Both the position numbers and the translations under genes were made by a program. The notes beneath the pieces were generated by a model. That model was not told where the DNA came from and searched no databases. It saw only the letters and a program-made list of their open reading frames with translations. 64,000 nt of DNA from Capsicum annuum (lineage: Eukaryota; Streptophyta; Magnoliopsida; Solanales; Solanaceae): assembly GCF_002878395.1 (NCBI RefSeq), contig NC_061118.1, positions 87,793,604 to 87,857,603 on the forward strand. Reading direction: 5' to 3'. Below are positions 62,036 through 64,000 of this stretch, in pieces. How positions within the stretch are numbered: position 1 is the first letter of the stretch; every line of letters begins with the position of its first letter.

Positions 62036-64000
62036 TGTCGCGCCTCATTTTCCTTGTGGAAAGCGGGATTCGACGTGACCACTCTTTTTGGGATTGTTTA
62101 AGGGTAGGGTGTGAAGAGTCGCCACCTAACGAATTAAGGGGTGTTAGTTAGGGCATCGATCTAGGCTACTACAATCCTATTTTGTTATTTTGTCTTAGTT
62201 CACCAGAAATTCGAGTAAGGGTTCAAATTAGGTGTTAGACACCTTTCAAGGTCCACAAAGATAGTTCTCGACCGAATTTATATTTTACATGGGGATTCTA
62301 TGTGATCAAATAAGGTCTCTTGTTTTATTATTAATTTAATTTTTAACTAAGTGATAAAACAATTAATGAACAAAATATGTTATTTTATTATTTCTAATTG
62401 TTAATTATCTAAGTGATAAAAACATATAATAAGATAAGCGAGGAGAAAGAAATGACATAATTTATAACAAAAGATGACTGCTTATGTAATAAACTAACTA
62501 CCCCAAATAAATAAGCATTAAAGTAAATAAAATAATTAAAAAAATCATCAAATCAAACAAAGAAATATTTTTGGTCTCATTCGGATCAGAACCCCAACTT
62601 GTTTAATCATCATCCGACCAATTGGCCGAACTCTTAGACAAGCCTTGTGTCTTACCATTAATGTCTGTTGGAGATCATCATTTCTGAATGACTACCCGTC
62701 CCATCCCACCTAGGCTGGTTGTTAACTCTACAAGGCGTTCTAAGACAAGGATAAAACTAGCGTCTTTAGTAACTCCTATCGTCCCGCCTATCATCCAAGA
62801 GGCATTGGACTTTTCTATTTTGATTTTGTGGTCTAGACAAAATAAAGCTACGTTGCCAAGGACTCAAAACGTATAACAAGTAGGACGTCACGCAACACAT
62901 AATTGTCCCAAGTTAGCCTCTTGGTTAATTAAAGTTGATTAATGTGATTAACATGCAAAGACAAACAACTACTTATTTTTCATGTCATTAACCTATAGGC
63001 ATAATATCTAAGTGTTCAATAACTGTGTAATATGACAAAAGATAATTGTAATTCATGTCTAAACAATGTGTTGTCAAGTTGTTAAAAAAGGATGTCAAAG
63101 TGCGGTAAATATGTCACGGAGTTGTGCTCACGGCTTTCATTGTGCAAATGTTATAATCCAATGAGAGTGTAAGAAATTAACACAATATTGAAAATACATC
63201 AACATGCTAAGACACATAATGATGTACTTAATCTAGTGTTTAACATGTTGAAAATGCTCAAAAACCTACTTTTTCACATGCTGGCTGTTGTATTAGTGTG
63301 CAGGAATATAATACAATAACATGCTAAAAATGCCTCGCATTTAATATTCTAACATGCTAAGAATAAGTTAATAGAGCAGGAATTTAATGTTAACATGCTT
63401 AAATTTTAATACTAACATGCTCAAAGTAGTTTTAAAATGCTGAAAATTTTAATACTAACATGCTCAAAAGTAGTTTTAAAATGCTGAAATTTATTTTAAT
63501 GTGCAGAAACATGCCCTAATAATGCTGAAATTTGTTTTAATTTGCAGAAGCATACTCTAATAATGCTGAAATTTGTTTTAACGTGCAGAAACGTACTCTA
63601 ATAATGCTGAAATTATCTAAAACCTAATGTTAATATGCTGAAAAATTATGTTAATAGTGCAACAAGTTTAATTGAATTGTGCAACAAGTTTAATTGTTAA
63701 CATGCTCACAAAATTATCATGCTTAGACACTGTTGGTACGTTGAAAACCACGCGACGAGAACATCTGTTGACGACAATGACATTACCATGCGAGATACAT
63801 ACTGGAATTAATCATTTTATGCACCAGAGAATGATTTAATGCACTAGATTTCACTTTTAAATACAGGAGATTTAGCTAGTGAGTTTAAAAATATTGTTCG
63901 AACGTTGTGAAATTAAAAAGATGCTAAAAGATTTTATTCGTAATATGCCAAATTTCATCATAGATGCCTAAAGGAACATGCGTTGCAAGAAATCATGATT
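62036..64000 (+). repeat. LTR of a further element, truncated by the window edge
   Basis: Starts TGTCGCGCCTCATTTTCC and has GAGTCGCCACCTAACG about 75 bp in, an arrangement I know from starts of large plant gypsy LTRs; R1 has the related GAGTCGCCACTTAA. Left flank GTAAC (62031-62035). No coding sequence in the 1.97 kb seen. Confidence 0.65.
63400..63612 (+). repeat. Short tandem repeats in the last LTR (about 41-43 bp)
   Basis: Units built around AACATGCTCAAA...AAATGCTGAAA (two copies, about 63405-63490) and TAATAATGCTGAAATTTG...GCAGAA (three to four copies, about 63490-63612). Looser ACATGCT words extend from 63200 to 63720. Confidence 0.75.

Noticed and set aside
62688..62876. Proline/arginine-rich 62-residue ORF
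   Set aside because: Lies inside an LTR, has no recognisable motif, and its composition follows the local bases.
1..64000. A previously undescribed protein-coding system
   Set aside because: Every longer ORF that shows conserved motifs belongs to gag-pol, LINE or the captured fragment; the rest lack codon-scale conservation or domains.

Overview
This is a stretch of plant nuclear intergenic DNA, almost certainly from a Solanaceae genome (inference). The grounds are the style of the LTR-retrotransposon families, a TS-SINE-like 3' end with a (TTG)n tail, an L1-type LINE with a DUF4283-like ORF1, and the absence of any bacterial-type coding density. I find no intact host gene. Almost everything can be assigned to nested, mutated transposable elements. 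No open reading frame above about 200 codons survives, and the pol genes are broken by many stops and frameshifts.

Layout. 1-9612 is a minus-strand Ty3/gypsy chromovirus (gypsy-1, copy A): integrase, RNase H, reverse transcriptase, protease, gag, PBS and 5' LTR. It is interrupted at 1434-5116 by a solo LTR (R1) with a perfect ATCAT target duplication; that LTR carries a Stowaway-like MITE and a SINE end. 9613-11106 is the 5' part of a minus-strand L1-type LINE. 11107-13080 is an LTR fragment (family H), 13090-14789 an RTE-type LINE, 14790-17409 a minus-strand LTR of a related family with a 750 bp stub of its integrase. 18161-19877 is the missing RT part of the same kind of LINE. 19878-24760 is the 3' half of gypsy-1 (copy B), again interrupted by R1 at the identical site. 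Here R1 is itself split by R2, a complete plus-strand Ty3/gypsy Tekay/Del-like element (27403-37734, two 2.63 kb LTRs, PBS, gag-pol, chromodomain, PPT, 5-bp target duplication). R1 is followed by non-coding sequence with two tandem arrays (38495-40940) and a 109 bp inverted repeat (41052-41393). 41413-45043 is a truncated gypsy (F), 45044-53350 a nearly complete minus-strand gypsy (G), 53395-57087 an H-family LTR holding a solo LTR (D, TATAT duplication). 57088-61057 is a plus-strand gypsy 5' LTR (K) holding a MULE-like transposon with long terminal inverted repeats and a captured fragment that resembles plant dihydrodipicolinate reductase. 62036 to the end is the start of another LTR element.

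How the parts fit. The two halves of the LINE join in register at the CTCTT target duplication of gypsy-1, yet in the window they lie in swapped order and the overlapping gypsy-1 interior with its R1 insertion is present twice. That topology is what a tandem segmental duplication leaves behind. Later events mark each copy: the MITE sits only in copy A (empty site at 25380-25381) and R2 only in copy B (empty site at 4316-4320), so the relative order of events can be read off. The most interesting items are this duplication, the MULE with its gene fragment, and a recurring block of short palindromic words at similar places in most of the unrelated-looking LTRs.
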